Positions 46,681 through 58,405 of a stretch of DNA of 64,000 nt are shown here, one piece after another. Each line of letters starts with the position of its first letter. Position 1 is the stretch's first letter. The notes under the pieces were generated by a model. It made no database searches. It was not told where the DNA came from and was given only the letters and a program-made list of their open reading frames with translations. The stretch covers positions 243,026,187 to 243,090,186 of the forward strand of contig CM054058.1 in the NCBI GenBank assembly GCA_028641055.1, in the 5' to 3' direction. The translations under genes were made by a program, and so were the position numbers. The DNA comes from Alopecurus myosuroides (lineage: Eukaryota; Streptophyta; Magnoliopsida; Poales; Poaceae).

Positions 46681-47682
46681 TCTTTCCTCTTCTTCACCTG
46701 AAAGTTAGCACTAATAATAACAGTATATGTTTTCCTATCATCAATATAAGAATATTTAAGATCATCAGGCAAAGGTTTTAAATCAAAGACACGGTCCTCT
46801 TTGGGTGGTAATGTTGTACCCAAGTCTTCCACGGGTAAATTATGTTTCGGTGTCACGGGTTGACGAAGGAGAATATCGCCAATCTCATTTCTCTCTTCCA
46901 TAAATACCTCACTATCATGGTCCTCCAATCTCATTTCTCTCTTCCATAAATACTTCACTATCATGGCCCTCCATATATTGCTGTAAAGCATTGTTAGGAG
47001 AAAGAGAAATAGAAGCAAGTTGTTCAAATTTAAAATTGTCATCAGGCAATTTAGATTCATAAGGTGCTCTAGCAAATTTGGAGAAATTGAACTCATAAGA
47101 TTTTCCATCAAATTTAGTCAAAATCTTCTCTCTTTTATAATCTATAATAGCACCACAAGTGTTCAAGAAAGGTCTACCAAAAATAATAAGACAAGTCTTA
47201 CTAGCATTTCTACCAAGTACTAGAAAATCAGTGGGATATTTAGTTTTACCGCATAAAACTTCCACATCTCTAACAATACCAATAGGTAAAACAGTATCTC
47301 TATCAGCAAGCTGAATAACCACATCAATATCTTCAAGCTCACAAGAACTAATTTCATGCATAATTTCTCTATAAATCTCGTAAGGTATGGCACTAGAACT
47401 AGCACCAATATGACATAAACCATAATAGAAATGACCACCAATCTTAACATAAAGCACAGGAACACTAGTTTTCTTAGCTCTATGAGGATGGGAAACAATG
47501 TTAGAAGCATCCTCACAGAAGACAATGTGTTCATCCTCCACATTTCCACAAACAAGAACTTTTACTATTGCTACAGCAGGTTCAACAGTTATTTGTTCAT
47601 CAGGTTCAATAGCTTTCTTGTTACTCTTATTAACCACACTAGAAACCATAGAATGCTCTTTCACTTTAGCAGGGAAAGGCAT
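46674..47682 (-). pseudogene. Protease region of the Athila-like element
   Basis: The main frame is 46915-47682 (255 codons), with VPVLYVKIGGHFYYGL before the retropepsin-like active site. The site reads CHIGASSSAIPY, where the family pattern has Asp (CD.GAS), so the catalytic Asp appears replaced by His. IIFGRPFLNTCGAIID follows. A 46-bp tandem duplication (46879-46924 and 46925-46970) encoding the repeated HDSEVFMEERNEIG shifts the frame, and the rest continues at 46674-46916 in another frame (DLKPLPDDLKYSYIDDRK). The protease would not mature Gag-Pol. Confidence 0.8.
46879..46970. repeat. 46-bp tandem duplication in pol
   Basis: The unit CCAATCTCATTTCTCTCTTC... occurs at 46879-46924 and 46925-46970 with two differences. 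Because 46 is not a multiple of three it breaks the reading frame. Confidence 0.9.
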
Positions 47683-48054
47683 TTTTCAACATAAAGCTTA
47701 GGAACAGCAGGATTAATAGCATGCACTTCTATATTACTAGCAGGAACAATATCTTTATAAGGTGCATGGTACTTATGGTAATTCTTTTTAGGAATATCAA
47801 GCTAGGAGGCAAAAGCTTTAAGACAATTTTCAAAAAATTGAGAACCAAGACCACAAACAACACTAACATAATAGAAATCATTGGTATCCATAAAAGATTT
47901 AATGCATTTATAATTATAATTTATACCTGACTTTCTACCTTTGTCATTCTCCCATCCTTCAGTGTTTTCTTGAATACGATCAAGAAGATCTCATTTAGCT
48001 TCTTCCTTCATACTTGTGAATGATCCAAAACAAGAAGCATCCAATAAATCCATA
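47683..48054 (-). pseudogene. Gag-protease linker, decayed
   Basis: Minus-strand translation shows pieces such as FFENCLKAFAS and IPKKNYHKYHAPYKD in more than one frame, matching the position between Gag and protease. No zinc knuckle is visible. Confidence 0.45.
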
Positions 48055-48585
48055 TCATGGAGAGAAAATCCTTGCATAAAAATTATTGATCACAATATTT
48101 CTCAGGAGTTCATGAACGGGACATTTAAGCATTAATAACTTCATTATCCCCCACGCTTGGGAAATACTCTCTCCCTCATGAGGACAGAAATTATAGATCT
48201 GATTCCGGTCTTTAGGAATCGCACTAGGAGGATAAAATTTAGAATAAAAGAGAGGAACAATTTCCTCCCATCCAATAGAATCACCCTTCTTCAGTAATTT
48301 GAACCATTCAGCGGCTCTTTCTTTCAGCGATAAGAATAATAATTTTATTTTAACTTGATCCATTGTAATACCTGCACACCTGAATAACTCGTATAATTCA
48401 TGTATAAAGAGCAAATGATCACCGGGATGGACAGTTCCATCACCATAATATCAGTTATCCATAACACGTCCAACAATTTTCATAGGTATTTTATATGGAT
48501 CCAATTTAGCAAAAGACTGGTTACCAACTACCCTAGTAGCAACGGCAGAAGTACCCCTAAACAGAGAACCAAAAGTACTCTCCAT
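48055..48585 (-). pseudogene. Gag of the Athila-like element, truncated
   Basis: ATG at 48585, a TGA near 48451, then an open stretch to 48055. It contains FSLKERAAEWFKLL-like and FYSKFYPPSAIPKDRNQI motifs of the plant Gypsy Gag (retrotrans_gag) domain, with the usual W and Y/F pattern. The frame starts about 75 bp after the primer site. Much shorter than a normal Gag, and no zinc knuckle. Confidence 0.8.
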
Positions 48586-48659
48586 AATGAAATAAAACAA
48601 CAAACAGAAATGAAAAAACAACACTTCGAGTAAAAGTTTCTCTTACCAATAGCGCTTCA

Positions 48660-48678
48660 CTCCCCGGCAACGGCACCA
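48660..48678 (-). other. Primer binding site, tRNA-Asp type
   Basis: Minus strand TGGTGCCGTTGCCGGGGAG, differing at one place from the complement of the 3' end of tRNA-Asp (TGGCGCCGTTGCCGGGGA). It begins 11 bases after the LTR end. Confidence 0.9.
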
Positions 48679-48689
48679 GGAAATAGTCT

Positions 48690-50204
48690 TGATTACCCAC
48701 AAGTATAGGGGGGGTGTATCGTAGTACTTTCGATAAATAAGAGTGTCGAACCCAACGAGGAGAAGAAGGTGTTGACAAGCAGTTTGGATAGAGGATTCAC
48801 TGTAAACACTAATAAACGGGGTTTTGGTTGTTTTGGATATAGCAGATAAATAAAGTGCGAGTAAATAAAGAGCAGTAAATAATATTTCAGCGAGTGGATC
48901 AATCCTTTTGAGAGCAAAGGACTAGCCGGTTGTGTTACTTATGAATACCAAACATTCTCGAGGACACATGGGAATGTCGTCAAGTGCTTTCGCTTCGTTA
49001 CGGTTGGTTAATATCCATTGGTTCGTGAAGTGTTGTGTGGGTGAACCTATGCTAATGCACCGCCCAACTAGGACTAATACATACTTGTGATTATACCCCT
49101 CGTAAGCATCCGCAAATACAAAAAAGTAATTAAGATAAATCTAACCACAGACTTAAACTCTGGGATTCTACTCTCTCTCGTGCATTGGTTTCCTAGCAGG
49201 GGTTTAGGTTTCTGTCACTCCGGCAACCGCACAATTAGTAGCCAAATACACAATGCATTCTCCTATGCCCAAAAAGGTGAAGTATCATGTAGTCGATGTT
49301 CACATGACACCACTAGAAGAATAGCACCACAACTTAAATACCGAACCACGAGATATTACTTCAATATAACTTCACTACTAACATCATGACTTCTCCCATG
49401 TCCTCAAGAACTAAACGAACTAATCACAACACATCATATGGATCATAATCATAGGTGATATAATGGATGATAACAATCTGTTCATAAAGCGCAAACACCG
49501 ATAAATCTCACAAGCATCAACTCCTAACAAGTAATCCACACCGGGAGAGAGATCTAATGTAAAACAACGATAGGAACCCCTAATTGTTACAACGGGTGAC
49601 GGTGGATGATGAGGGTGCTAGTGCTGGTGATGAGGATGATGATGACGATGATCCCGATGAAGCCCGGAGTGATGACGGTGACGATGGTGATGATTTCCCC
49701 TCTCCGGAGAGGAATTTCCCCGGCAGATTTCTCCCTGACAGAGAGCTTTTCTCTCTCGGGTGTTTTTCGCCCCGAGGCGGCGGCGGAAAAATTCTTTGAT
49801 GATGGTCTGGGGCTTGGGGTTCCCAGGGGGTCAAGTACGCGAAAGACCTCGACCAGAGGTGGGCCAGGGTGGCCACACCACCTGGCGGCGTGGCCAGGGG
49901 AGGGCGCGCCACCCCATGGTTAGGGCCCATGGTGGCTTCCCTCTTGCTCCCCTTCTAGCTGGTGTCTTCCTCTGAACTTATAAGATACCTCCGGTGTCCC
50001 TCTTCTTCTTCTTCTGATATTCTGAAATATGGTATCTCGATGGTGCTTTTTCCATCAGATTTTTGGTCCGTTGTTTATTCTCCAAATATTGTGAAACATG
50101 CAAAATAAGATAAAAATAACATAAGTAATGCATCATAACATGAAATATATCGATGAATAACAGAAAATAACAATATAAAACGGTGATGCAAAATGGACGT
50201 AGCA
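48690..50204 (-). repeat. 5' LTR of the Athila-like element
   Basis: 1515 bp, starting TGCTACGTCCATTTTGC at 50204 (one change from TGATACGTC) and ending GGGTAATCA at 48690. A GAT-rich stretch near 49600-49680 is longer than in the other LTR. Confidence 0.9.
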
Positions 50205-50209
50205 CCCAT
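50205..50209. repeat. Target site duplication CCCAT (upper copy)
   Basis: Partner of CTCAT at 39727-39731. Confidence 0.7.
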
Positions 50210-51248
50210 GTCCAGAGGGTCGGGCTTGATGAAGAGGATAGCATCATCAACATAAAGAGATGAGCGGTACTTGATGACTTGATTTCCAAGGGGCGCCAGC
50301 AGCCCAATTTGCCGCGCTTGGTCAACAAGTCTTCTAAGAACATCCATGACAAGAAAAAAAGGAGAGGGGACATTGGGTATCCCTGCCGGAGACCCCTCCT
50401 ATGAATAATCCGCTGCGTGAGGTAACCATTGAACAAAATTTTAGTTGAGCTTGTATGAAGAATCATTGCAATCCAGTCCCTCCATTTCTGGTCAAACCCT
50501 CTGGCCTCCAAAATACGCAACAGAAACTGCCAGGAGATGGAGTCAAATGCCTTGGAGATGTCAATTTTGAGGAGGATGGCAGGGATCTTTTTCTGGCGCA
50601 AGGCACGGGAAAGGCTTTGAACATAGAAAAAGTTATCATGAATAGATCTTCCTTTAATGAAGGCATTCTAGCAGGGAGAAATCAGACTATGGAGATGAGG
50701 CTGGAGCCTAGTAGCAAGCATCTTAGTGATCAGCTTGCCGAAGCTGTGCAGTAAGCTAATAGGCTTGAAACTGGAAGGAGACTGAGCATGAGGGGATTTT
50801 GGCAGCAGAGTCAAATTAGCCGAGTTGAGGAGGTGGAGATGATGGGAGTTAAGATTGGAAAATCTATTGACAGCCCAAACAATATCAACTTAATCATATC
50901 CCAACATCATCTGAAGAATTGCCCGATGAAGCCGTCAGGGCCAGGTGCCTTCTCAGGGTGAGCGTCCATCACAGCCTTCTTTATCTCATCAACCAAAAAA
51001 TCTGCACTGAGGTGGGTAGGTTGTGCCTCTCCAATCCAAGCTGCCCGAGGTTGAGACCTACTCCAGAAGCATGCGCAGTGCCGAGCAAGGAGTTAAAATG
51101 GGTCCAGAATATTTCTTCTTTTTTCTCTTGAGAACAATGAGTTTAGCCATCCAAAGTGACAGAAGGAATGAAATTTTTCCGACGTCTTGTAGAAGATTTG
51201 CGGTGGAAGAATCTAGTGTTGGCATCACCCTCGCGAAGCCAAAGAAAT
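50205..51248 (-). pseudogene. LINE reverse transcriptase, upper part
   Basis: In minus-strand order: EKAPGPDGF near 50960-50930; LLKIDISKAFDSISWQFLL (catalytic Asp of motif A) near 50560; the RQGYPMSPLLFFL block near 50385; YVDDAILF, the motif C box, at 50254-50231. The frame is interrupted several times, and it stops at the Athila-like insertion just after DPLDMGA. Continues at 39731. Non-LTR RTs prime on nicked target DNA. Confidence 0.88.
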
Positions 51249-52298
51249 CTAGAGCGTTGCCTCCAAATAGATCTGTCCAGGGCAGCTAAGCCAACGCTTT
51301 GGACTCTGAGGCGCTGACGAAAGAGATGCTCTTCTAGATTTCCTAGCAATGTCAAGACGCGGAATAAGCTCGTGAGTAATAGCAGCACGTAGCTTCAAAT
51401 CAGAGAAGAGGGTAGCACTCCAAGACTTCAACTCTTTGGCAGTTCTGATGATCTTGACATGAAGCCTCAGAATTGGGTCCCTTTCAGATTCAGAACCCGC
51501 TGAATTCCAAGCTGACTGCGTAGCAGCTTCAAACCCTTCCAGTTTAGGCCAATAGTTCTCAAACCTAAATCTGCGACAAGAAAGGAAGGAGTTATCACAA
51601 GAGAGCAGCAGTGGACAATGGTCAGATGCAGCAGAGGAGAGAGCTTCCAGCAAAGCAGAGGGGTTGGCACTCGCCCAATCATCATTCAGCAGGACCCGAT
51701 AAAGCCTAACTAAAGTGGCATTGCGTTGCTCATTGCTCCAAGTAAAACGGCACCCATGAAGGTACATATCTTGTAACCCAGAGTCATCAATGAAAAGCCA
51801 GAACGCATTGAGAAGGCCACAATTAATGTTGTTATTGCTCTTATCCTTAGCTTCAGCAATCAGATTGAAGTCACCAGCCATAATCATGGGTTCTTGGGCA
51901 AAGGAAGCAATCGTCTTCAGACCATCAATGAAAGTTAACTTCTCAGCATGTAGTTGGGGGCCATAGACATTCACCAGCAATCAATCTTGGCTAGAACTTC
52001 GATAGGTACAACAGAGTGAGATGTAATGAACATTGCAGAGGGAGGAAGAAACAGTGAACTCTCTATCACGCCAGGTAACCAACAGACCACCACTCGCTCC
52101 ATTGGACGGGGAGAAAATGAAGCTAAATCCAGGGCCACAAGTTTCATAGATAACTTGGGCATCAATGCATTGCATTTTGGTTTCTTGCACACACATGATC
52201 ACCACTCCTTTTTCAGGAACTAAGTTACTGATAGCAGACCTAAGAGCAGGGGAATTCATGCCACGGGCATTCCAGACTAAAATCTTGCAACAATTCAT
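51249..52298 (-). pseudogene. LINE apurinic-type endonuclease domain
   Basis: Two frames, 51981-52298 and 51249-51980, joined by a stop or shift at about 51975. Motifs in order: VWNARGMNSPALRSAI, CVQETK (catalytic Glu), VNVYGPQ, MAGDFNLI, FTWSN, and SDHCPLL. This is the exonuclease/endonuclease/phosphatase fold that begins plant LINE ORF2 and nicks the target site. Confidence 0.9.
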
Positions 52299-52349
52299 GA
52301 AAACTAGAGTACATCTACAAGGATCTTGTACCAGCGACCGACAACACAG

Positions 52350-52545
52350 CTAGGAGGCGGCTTGCCTCTTCTTCAACCTCTTGCCACCCACGGCCTGTAG
52401 GGAAAGGGCAGAGAGCCCCTCGATGTCGTCGGTGGAGAGGGGGGATCCTTGAAACTTGGCGACATAGTGTCGAATCTGCATCTCAGCAAATCCCTCGGGT
52501 GAACCCATAAGGTTTCGATTAGGAGAACCTGTAGGCGCTGGTGAC
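52350..52545 (-). pseudogene. Possible LINE ORF1 C-terminus
   Basis: Minus-strand frame with FQGSPLSTDDIEGLSALSLQ and KRLKKRQAAS, ending about 50 bp before ORF2. Position and the basic tail fit ORF1 of plant LINEs, but the piece is short. At about 52545 the similarity ends, and LTR-like sequence begins, so the LINE is 5'-truncated or interrupted. Confidence 0.4.
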
Positions 52546-52911
52546 GATCGTCGGCTAGATAGGGGGCACGATTTACCTAGGTTCGGGGCCCTCATAGAGG
52601 TAAAACCCTTAATCCTGCCTCTGTCGATCTGTATTCACGAGTATATCGGTTATAATGGGGGGTTGCTCAAGTCGAGAGTATGATCTCGAGCTTAAGGCTT
52701 GGTGGTGCGATCTTGCTTGTCCTCTCCTTGTGGTTCTCCTGGCCTTATATAGGTGGCCAAGTCTCAAATCTCACCCGGGGAGGATTCGAACTCTAACCCT
52801 AAGTCGGTTACAAGTTTCCTATCTTAACCCGCAAGGCTTCGCGAGTGGGCTTCAACTGGGCCTTCTAGAATAGTATAAGGCATCTCCTCTTGGGCTCCAG
52901 TCCTGGGCCTA
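52546..52911. repeat. LTR-like fragment of another family
   Basis: Contains GGCACGATTTACCTAGGTTCGGGGCC and CTTATATAGGTGGCC, motifs common in the transcribed part of Triticeae LTRs and CACTA ends. It is cut by the chromovirus at 52911/52912, so its continuation would lie beyond the window. Family not identified. Confidence 0.45.
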
Positions 52912-55900
52912 TGTCGCACCCGGACTTCTAGAGGATACTCGTAGTTCCGTTGAACAGTAGATGATTGGATTACGAGGCCTACCTGCACCCGCACCTCTTA
53001 CGAGTAGGCCAACACGTATACGTGTGACAACCAACCCCTACTATTCATCGTCTACGCAAACCATCCCCTAGAAATCAGGATACTACCATTGACGTACTTC
53101 TTACCATTCACACATGGTACGTCAACGGTATTTTTAACGAGTGATATCACAACTAATCTCTAAGACACAAAGAAATAGAAACAAGTGGCAAATAGCTCTC
53201 ACTAGAGCAGAGATAGCAAATACAATCATGCATAGCACACATGTCCCAACAAATCATCATTACATCACAGCGGAAGCATCCAAAGTGTCTGAGTACAGAC
53301 AAGATCCAAATAGGCCTAAGAGGCCGGAAATGAAAAGGAAACGGAGCCCATCCACGAAGTCTCGGATCCTGCCCGGGTCCGCTATCTACTCGTCAGCAGC
53401 CTCGTCATACTCCACGTATTAGCCACCATGGGGATCCTCGGAAACGTAGTCTGCAGAACACGCAGCCCCAAAGGGGTCAGTACAGCCGAGTACTGGAAAG
53501 CAAGACGCACAAGATACCAAGGTGTACCCGGCAACACCAAGCACAGATGCTTTGGGTTCAACGGAAGAATAGGTGATACAAAAGTGCGGCAGCGGGCTGC
53601 AGTAACCAACTACAGAGACACGCTACAACTTCCGGCTAATAGAAAGGAGATAAGTTAGCGTATCGGAACCAACTACCACTAACCTCAAACAAACCCATCC
53701 TGGATCTCGCCCCTTATCCAAAGAAGAAATCCGAGGATAACTCACACAGTTGGATTAGTGAAGGTTCAAGTTATTGTGTCAATAAGCCTATTACTAGTCA
53801 AATAATTATTAGTTAGGTGTAAGTTGTCTAATCCTTGTTAGCCAGCCCTATCACCAAGTCATCCATAACCGCGGACAACACGGCTTCTCGAGAAGATTTA
53901 ACCCTGCAGGGGTGCACCAATTTGGCCGTACACGTAAGAATATCCCGCCAGACGGGGATCAAACCCACCAAGCGAGACACTCAACACAACCCAACTCTTC
54001 TTCGCATCAAGCCCAAAGAACCCCGTGCAATTGAGCGCACGGCAAATCGAGCCCCACGAAGAAAAGGGGACCCTCATAGCACTCTAAGAACGTGTCTCCC
54101 TAAATGCCGACTACAAAAGTTACCACCCTGGCCTCGGGTTCGCACATGCATATGCATGCGGCAAATGGAAAACCCGAACTAAATGATGCGATTTGGACGA
54201 GATGCGAATCGAATCAAATGGAGGGGGGCACCCATACACGCTTCCCACATGCGGTTAGCGCGCTCATCACGGATCTAGAGGACAAGAACCTTTTCCTAAT
54301 TAAGGTCGACACTAGCAGGCCTCAAAACCATACCCGGCCTCCTGCCGGTGCCTCATCATCAAATTAGCATTACCTTAAACATTAACATGTTGTTGTTTAA
54401 CACCGAGCCCCCAGAACATAATAAATAAGGTAACAGAAATAACGGACATCAGACTCGAGCATAAACAACCCTAAGCATGCTAGTAAGACACGGGCAACAA
54501 GCAATGGGGTTATAGGTGTGGAGGATAGGCCATATCAGGGTTACAGGATAACATGTGATAGGATCGGAACACAAGCAACGAATCTTAAGGCTAGCAGAAT
54601 AGACAGTGGAAAGTATCAATATCCAGTGTGGAAAGGACACAATGGTTCATGTGAGTGAATACTTGCCTGCAAACTCAGTAGCCTGGTACTGGGCTAACTC
54701 CTCTGAAGTAGTGTCGTAAACCTCGTCTGTCTCAACGTCGTCGTCTATTCGAGAAGAAGCAAACAAACAACGCAGAGAGACAAACAATCAATAACATGGC
54801 ATAATTCACAAAAATGGGATGATGCATGACAATTTAATTGATGCATCAAAGATAAGCTAGTTGACATGGTAACATAATTAAATGGACCTACATGCAATTT
54901 GGATTGCATATGGAAAGCCCATGAATTAAGGTTGGATTAAATGATCTACAACTAACCATCATGTGAAAGTTGATTAGAATGATGCATGGATGATGAAAAC
55001 AATAAGAAAACAACAACAGCTTCAATTTGAAATGTTGTTTACCAAGTTTGGAATTTTATTTATTAAGTTATGAAATTTGGCTTCTTAAATGAGTTACACA
55101 AGCATTTGTTGTTTTCACCAATTTTAATTGTTCAAAATAGATAACAAAATTTATATTTGGAAAGATACCAAGATTTTAGGTGGAAAACATATTTCATTTG
55201 GTGAAAAAGGAATTAAAATGAATTAATTATGAATTAAACAAGTTTAAACAAGATTTAAATGAATTTAATTCAAGTATAAAATTATTTGAATTTTTATTTG
55301 TTCAAGACATTAATTAAAATTCTAATTTGAAAATATTATACTTTTCTGGTTTGAAAACTTATTTTATATGTTCAAAAAGAATTTAGTTTGACCAAGTTAT
55401 TACTTTAGCAATTTTAATTGATTTAAACAAGGTTTAAATTATTTAACCAAGTTTAATTATTCAAAACAGGAATCAAAGTTTATATTTGGAAAGCTTGTTC
55501 AATGTTGCATGGAAAACATATTTTATATATGCCATTTGAATTAAATTTGAATTAGTTATGAATTTGACCAAATTTGAGATAGTTGTTTGAATTTGAATTT
55601 TTGAAAACATTTGAAATGTTCAAAACAGTAAACAAATGTTTTAAACATGTAGAGAATTAAATTTGGTATGGAAAACATATTTAACATGTTGAATTTGAAT
55701 TTAAAATGAGGGATCTATGAGGGTTTGAAACCCAGGGACTAATCTGTAAAAACTAGGGACTGGATTTTAAAAAGAAAAGGGGCAGATATTAATTCACCTT
55801 GCAGTGGCCCAGCCTGAGCCACTGACAGAGGGCCCTGGGCCACGGTGGCGCTTATGTGGCGTGCGTGTGCGCGCGCGTGGCGGCAGGGTCGCTGACAGGG

Positions 55901-57203
55901 AGGCCCCACCTGTCAGCGCGCGTTGCAAAATGGGGTTTTATTCCGCTCAGACGGGGACTCGATCCCGCGACCTAGGGTGCGTGCGCGCGGTGCGTTGCCA
56001 CTGCGCTGCTGAAAGTTTCTGTAACAGGAGAGGGGGCTTGGGGGTTTTGAGGTTCAGTTTCGTCAGTTAACTGAACTGCAAAAGTTCAGTTAACTGAACC
56101 TTGGCGTCGAGGGGACGGTCGCCAGCGGCGCCTGCAGCGCTGCTGCTGCTGTGCGTGCCCGTGTGTGCGTGCAACTCGCGGGTGCAGAGGGGAAGCAGGG
56201 GAGGAAGGTGAGCGCTCACCCCCGATCGTCGTGGAGGCAGTGCTCGGGAAGCTCGTCGGAGGCGAGGCAGACGGTGGCGACAGGAAGCTCGTCAACGGCG
56301 GCGCCCTGCTGCTTCCAGGCACCTGCTGCGGTGTCGAGGAGGAAGGTGGCGTCGCGGGGAGTCGATTCCCGCGATCAACCTGCTCGGAGAAGCATCAGGG
56401 GCGACGGCGATCGCCGGCAGTTGCAGCGGTGGTGTGCGGTGGTGGGGAGCAGAGAGAGAGACAGAGGAGGGAGGAGGAAGAAAAACGGCGGCGCGGTGAG
56501 GGAGAAGGGAGGAGGGAAGTTAGGGCAGCGAGGAGGAGCTCGTGGGCGAGATTTTAAGGAGGAGGAGGGCAGCTCCCGGCCATCCCATCTCTGCCTGTTC
56601 AACGTGGACATCTCCGATGTCGCGCCGTACAGAGGTAGGGGATGGGGAGAAGGTGGGCTGGGCCTGGGGTTAGGTGTGGTGGGCTCAGCCCACTTGGCTG
56701 GCCTGCCCTCTCCCCTCTTTTTTTTTTGTTTTTCTGTTTTCTGTTTCTGTTTTTTTTTTTTTTTGCAAAAAAAGAAAAGGGAAGAAAGGAGAGAAAAATA
56801 GAAGGGTTTTGTGGGTTGGAAAACTTTGGGAATAAACTTTATAGATTAATTATTACACAAGCCCATTTGTGCAACTTTTTTTTGTTTTTCAAAATTTTAA
56901 ATTTTGTTGCTGTTTGTAAATTCAAATGAATTTGAGCAATTTTGGTATTAATTGAATTATTGAAAGAAGCAAGTTAATAGTTTGAACTTTTAAGTGTAAT
57001 GGAAACAAATAATTGGTTTGATTTGAAAGTTTTATTTGAAAATTGTAACAGAACAAGTATGAAACAAGGATTTGAATTTTGGTTTGAAATTCAAATGGAA
57101 AAACAAATGAAAACAAATGCAATGCTTATGATGACATGATGCAAAACATAATTTAACAAAGAGCAAACATTCTAATGGTGTTTTTCATACTTGGGATGTT
57201 ACA
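52912..57203 (-). repeat. 3' LTR of the chromovirus, 4292 bp
   Basis: Starts TGTAACATCCCAAGTATG at 57203 and ends CCGGGTGCGACA at 52912, giving TG...CA termini. It has an AT-rich middle (54800-55700), a GC-rich block (55800-56640) and a long pyrimidine tract at 56715-56765. Open frames within it (for example 53141-53422 and its near copy at 63129-63407) are LTR sequence, not genes. Lower flank GCCTA (52907-52911) should recur beyond the other LTR. Confidence 0.9.
56064..56099. promoter_or_regulatory. Paired palindromes with MYB-type cores in the LTR
   Basis: CAGTTAACTGAAC (56064-56076) and GTTCAGTTAACTGAAC (56084-56099) lie 7 bp apart. The second is a perfect 16-bp palindrome. CAGTTA and TAACTG are plant MYB recognition cores (CNGTTR). 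The site is in the LTR of the chromovirus, so it may be regulatory; function inferred only. Confidence 0.35.
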
Positions 57204-57220
57204 AAACGCCCCCCTTGAAG
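57204..57220 (-). other. Polypurine tract of the chromovirus
   Basis: Minus strand CTTCAAGGGGGGCGTTT directly before the LTR start TGTAACATCCC. Confidence 0.85.
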
Positions 57221-57238
57221 GAATCGCCCCCGAGATTC

Positions 57239-58405
57239 CTACTGAGAAGAGAAAAGGTCCGGATACTTCTTGCGAAGATCCTCTTCGGTCTCCCATGTTG
57301 CCTCTTTATCGGAATGATGAGACCACTGCACTTTTAAGAACTTGGTGCTCTTGTTGCGAGTTTTGCGCTCGGTCTCATCGAGAATGTGAACAGGATGCTC
57401 TTCATAAGAGAGGTCTTCTTGCAGATCAATGGAATCATGATCAACTGCACGACCTGGATCTTTGAAGCACCTCTTGAGCTGTGACACGTGAAACACATCG
57501 TGCACCTTGGATAGCTTTTCTAGAAGTTCAAGACGATAGGCATTTTCTGCACGCCTTGAGAGAATGTTGAAAGGACCAATATATCTTGGTGCAAGCTTTC
57601 CTTTGACACCAAAACGATGAGTGCCTCTGAGGGGAGTTACACGGAGATATGCTTTGTCTCCAGCTGCATAGACCATGTCCTTGTGTTTGCTGTCATAGTA
57701 GCTTTTCTGACGAGACTGAGCAATCTTCAGATTGTCACAAATGATGCGAACTTTCTCTTCGGCCTCCTTAACAATGTCAGGGCCTAAGAGTGAACGTTCA
57801 CCAGCTCCAGACCAATTGATTGGACTCCTGCATCTGCGGCCATAGAGAGCCTCAAATGGTGCCATGCCTAGGCTTGCCTGGAAGCTGTTGTTGTAGGAGA
57901 ATTCAGCATATGGAAGACATTCCTCCCATTTCATGCCAAAAGAGAGACCACATGCTCTGAGCATATCCTCGAGAATTTGATTGACTCTTTCGACTTGCCC
58001 TGGAGACTGAGGGTGATAAGCTGTGCTGAACAGAAGCTTGGTGGCCAATGCTTCTTGAAAGCTTTTCCAGAAATGAGAAGTGAATATGCTTCCACGGTCT
58101 GAGCTTATTTCCAATGGAACACCATGAAGAGGAACAATCTTTGCTGTGTAGAGCTCTGCTAACTGACTAGCTGATATTGTCTCTTTGACAGGAAAGAAGT
58201 GAGCTACTTTAGTGAGTCGATCAATGACAACGAAGATTGCATCGTTGCCCCTCTTGGACTTTGGAAAACCAGTGATGAAGTCCATTTCAATCATGTCCCA
58301 CTTCCACTCAGGGATTTTGAGAGGTTGGAGAAGACCGGCTGTTTTCTGATGAACTGCCTTGACACGTTGACAAACGTCGCTCAGAAACGTATTGAGCAAT
58401 TTCAT
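57239..58405 (-). pseudogene. Integrase with C-terminal chromodomain
   Basis: An open frame of 388 codons. The catalytic core has Asp in MIEMDFITGFP, Asp in EISSDRGSIFTS and Glu in SPGQVERVNQILED. GPFNILSRRAENAYRLEL and FHVSQLKRC follow. The end, about residues 330-388 (EEHPVHILDETERKTRNK, then VQWSHHSDKEATWETEEDL), is a chromodomain-like module that in Tekay/Del elements directs insertion to chromatin marks. The frame joins RNase H through a frameshift near 58380, where about two bases seem missing and the first Cys of the zinc-binding pair is lost (the second part, VCQRVKAVH, remains). Confidence 0.9.

Larger units (their letters stand above)
39732..50204 (-). mobile_element. Athila-like Gypsy retrotransposon, nearly full length
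   Basis: A 10.47-kb minus-strand element inserted in the LINE. Upper 5' LTR 48690-50204, tRNA-Asp-type primer site 48660-48678, gag, protease, reverse transcriptase, RNase H, integrase, an extra 3' ORF, about 1.7 kb of non-coding sequence, a G-rich purine tract and lower 3' LTR 39732-41221. Protease-RT-RNase H-integrase order is Gypsy. The primer type and the long 3' internal region point to the Athila group. Gag, protease and RT carry stops, frameshifts and a 46-bp duplication, while RNase H and integrase keep a 441-codon open frame. The LTRs differ at many positions and by length (1490 and 1515 bp), so insertion is old relative to the Copia at 30261. Confidence 0.9.

Noticed and set aside
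53141..53422. Frame repeated almost identically at 63129-63407
   Set aside because: The repetition is because both are the same part of the two chromovirus LTRs, not because of protein conservation.
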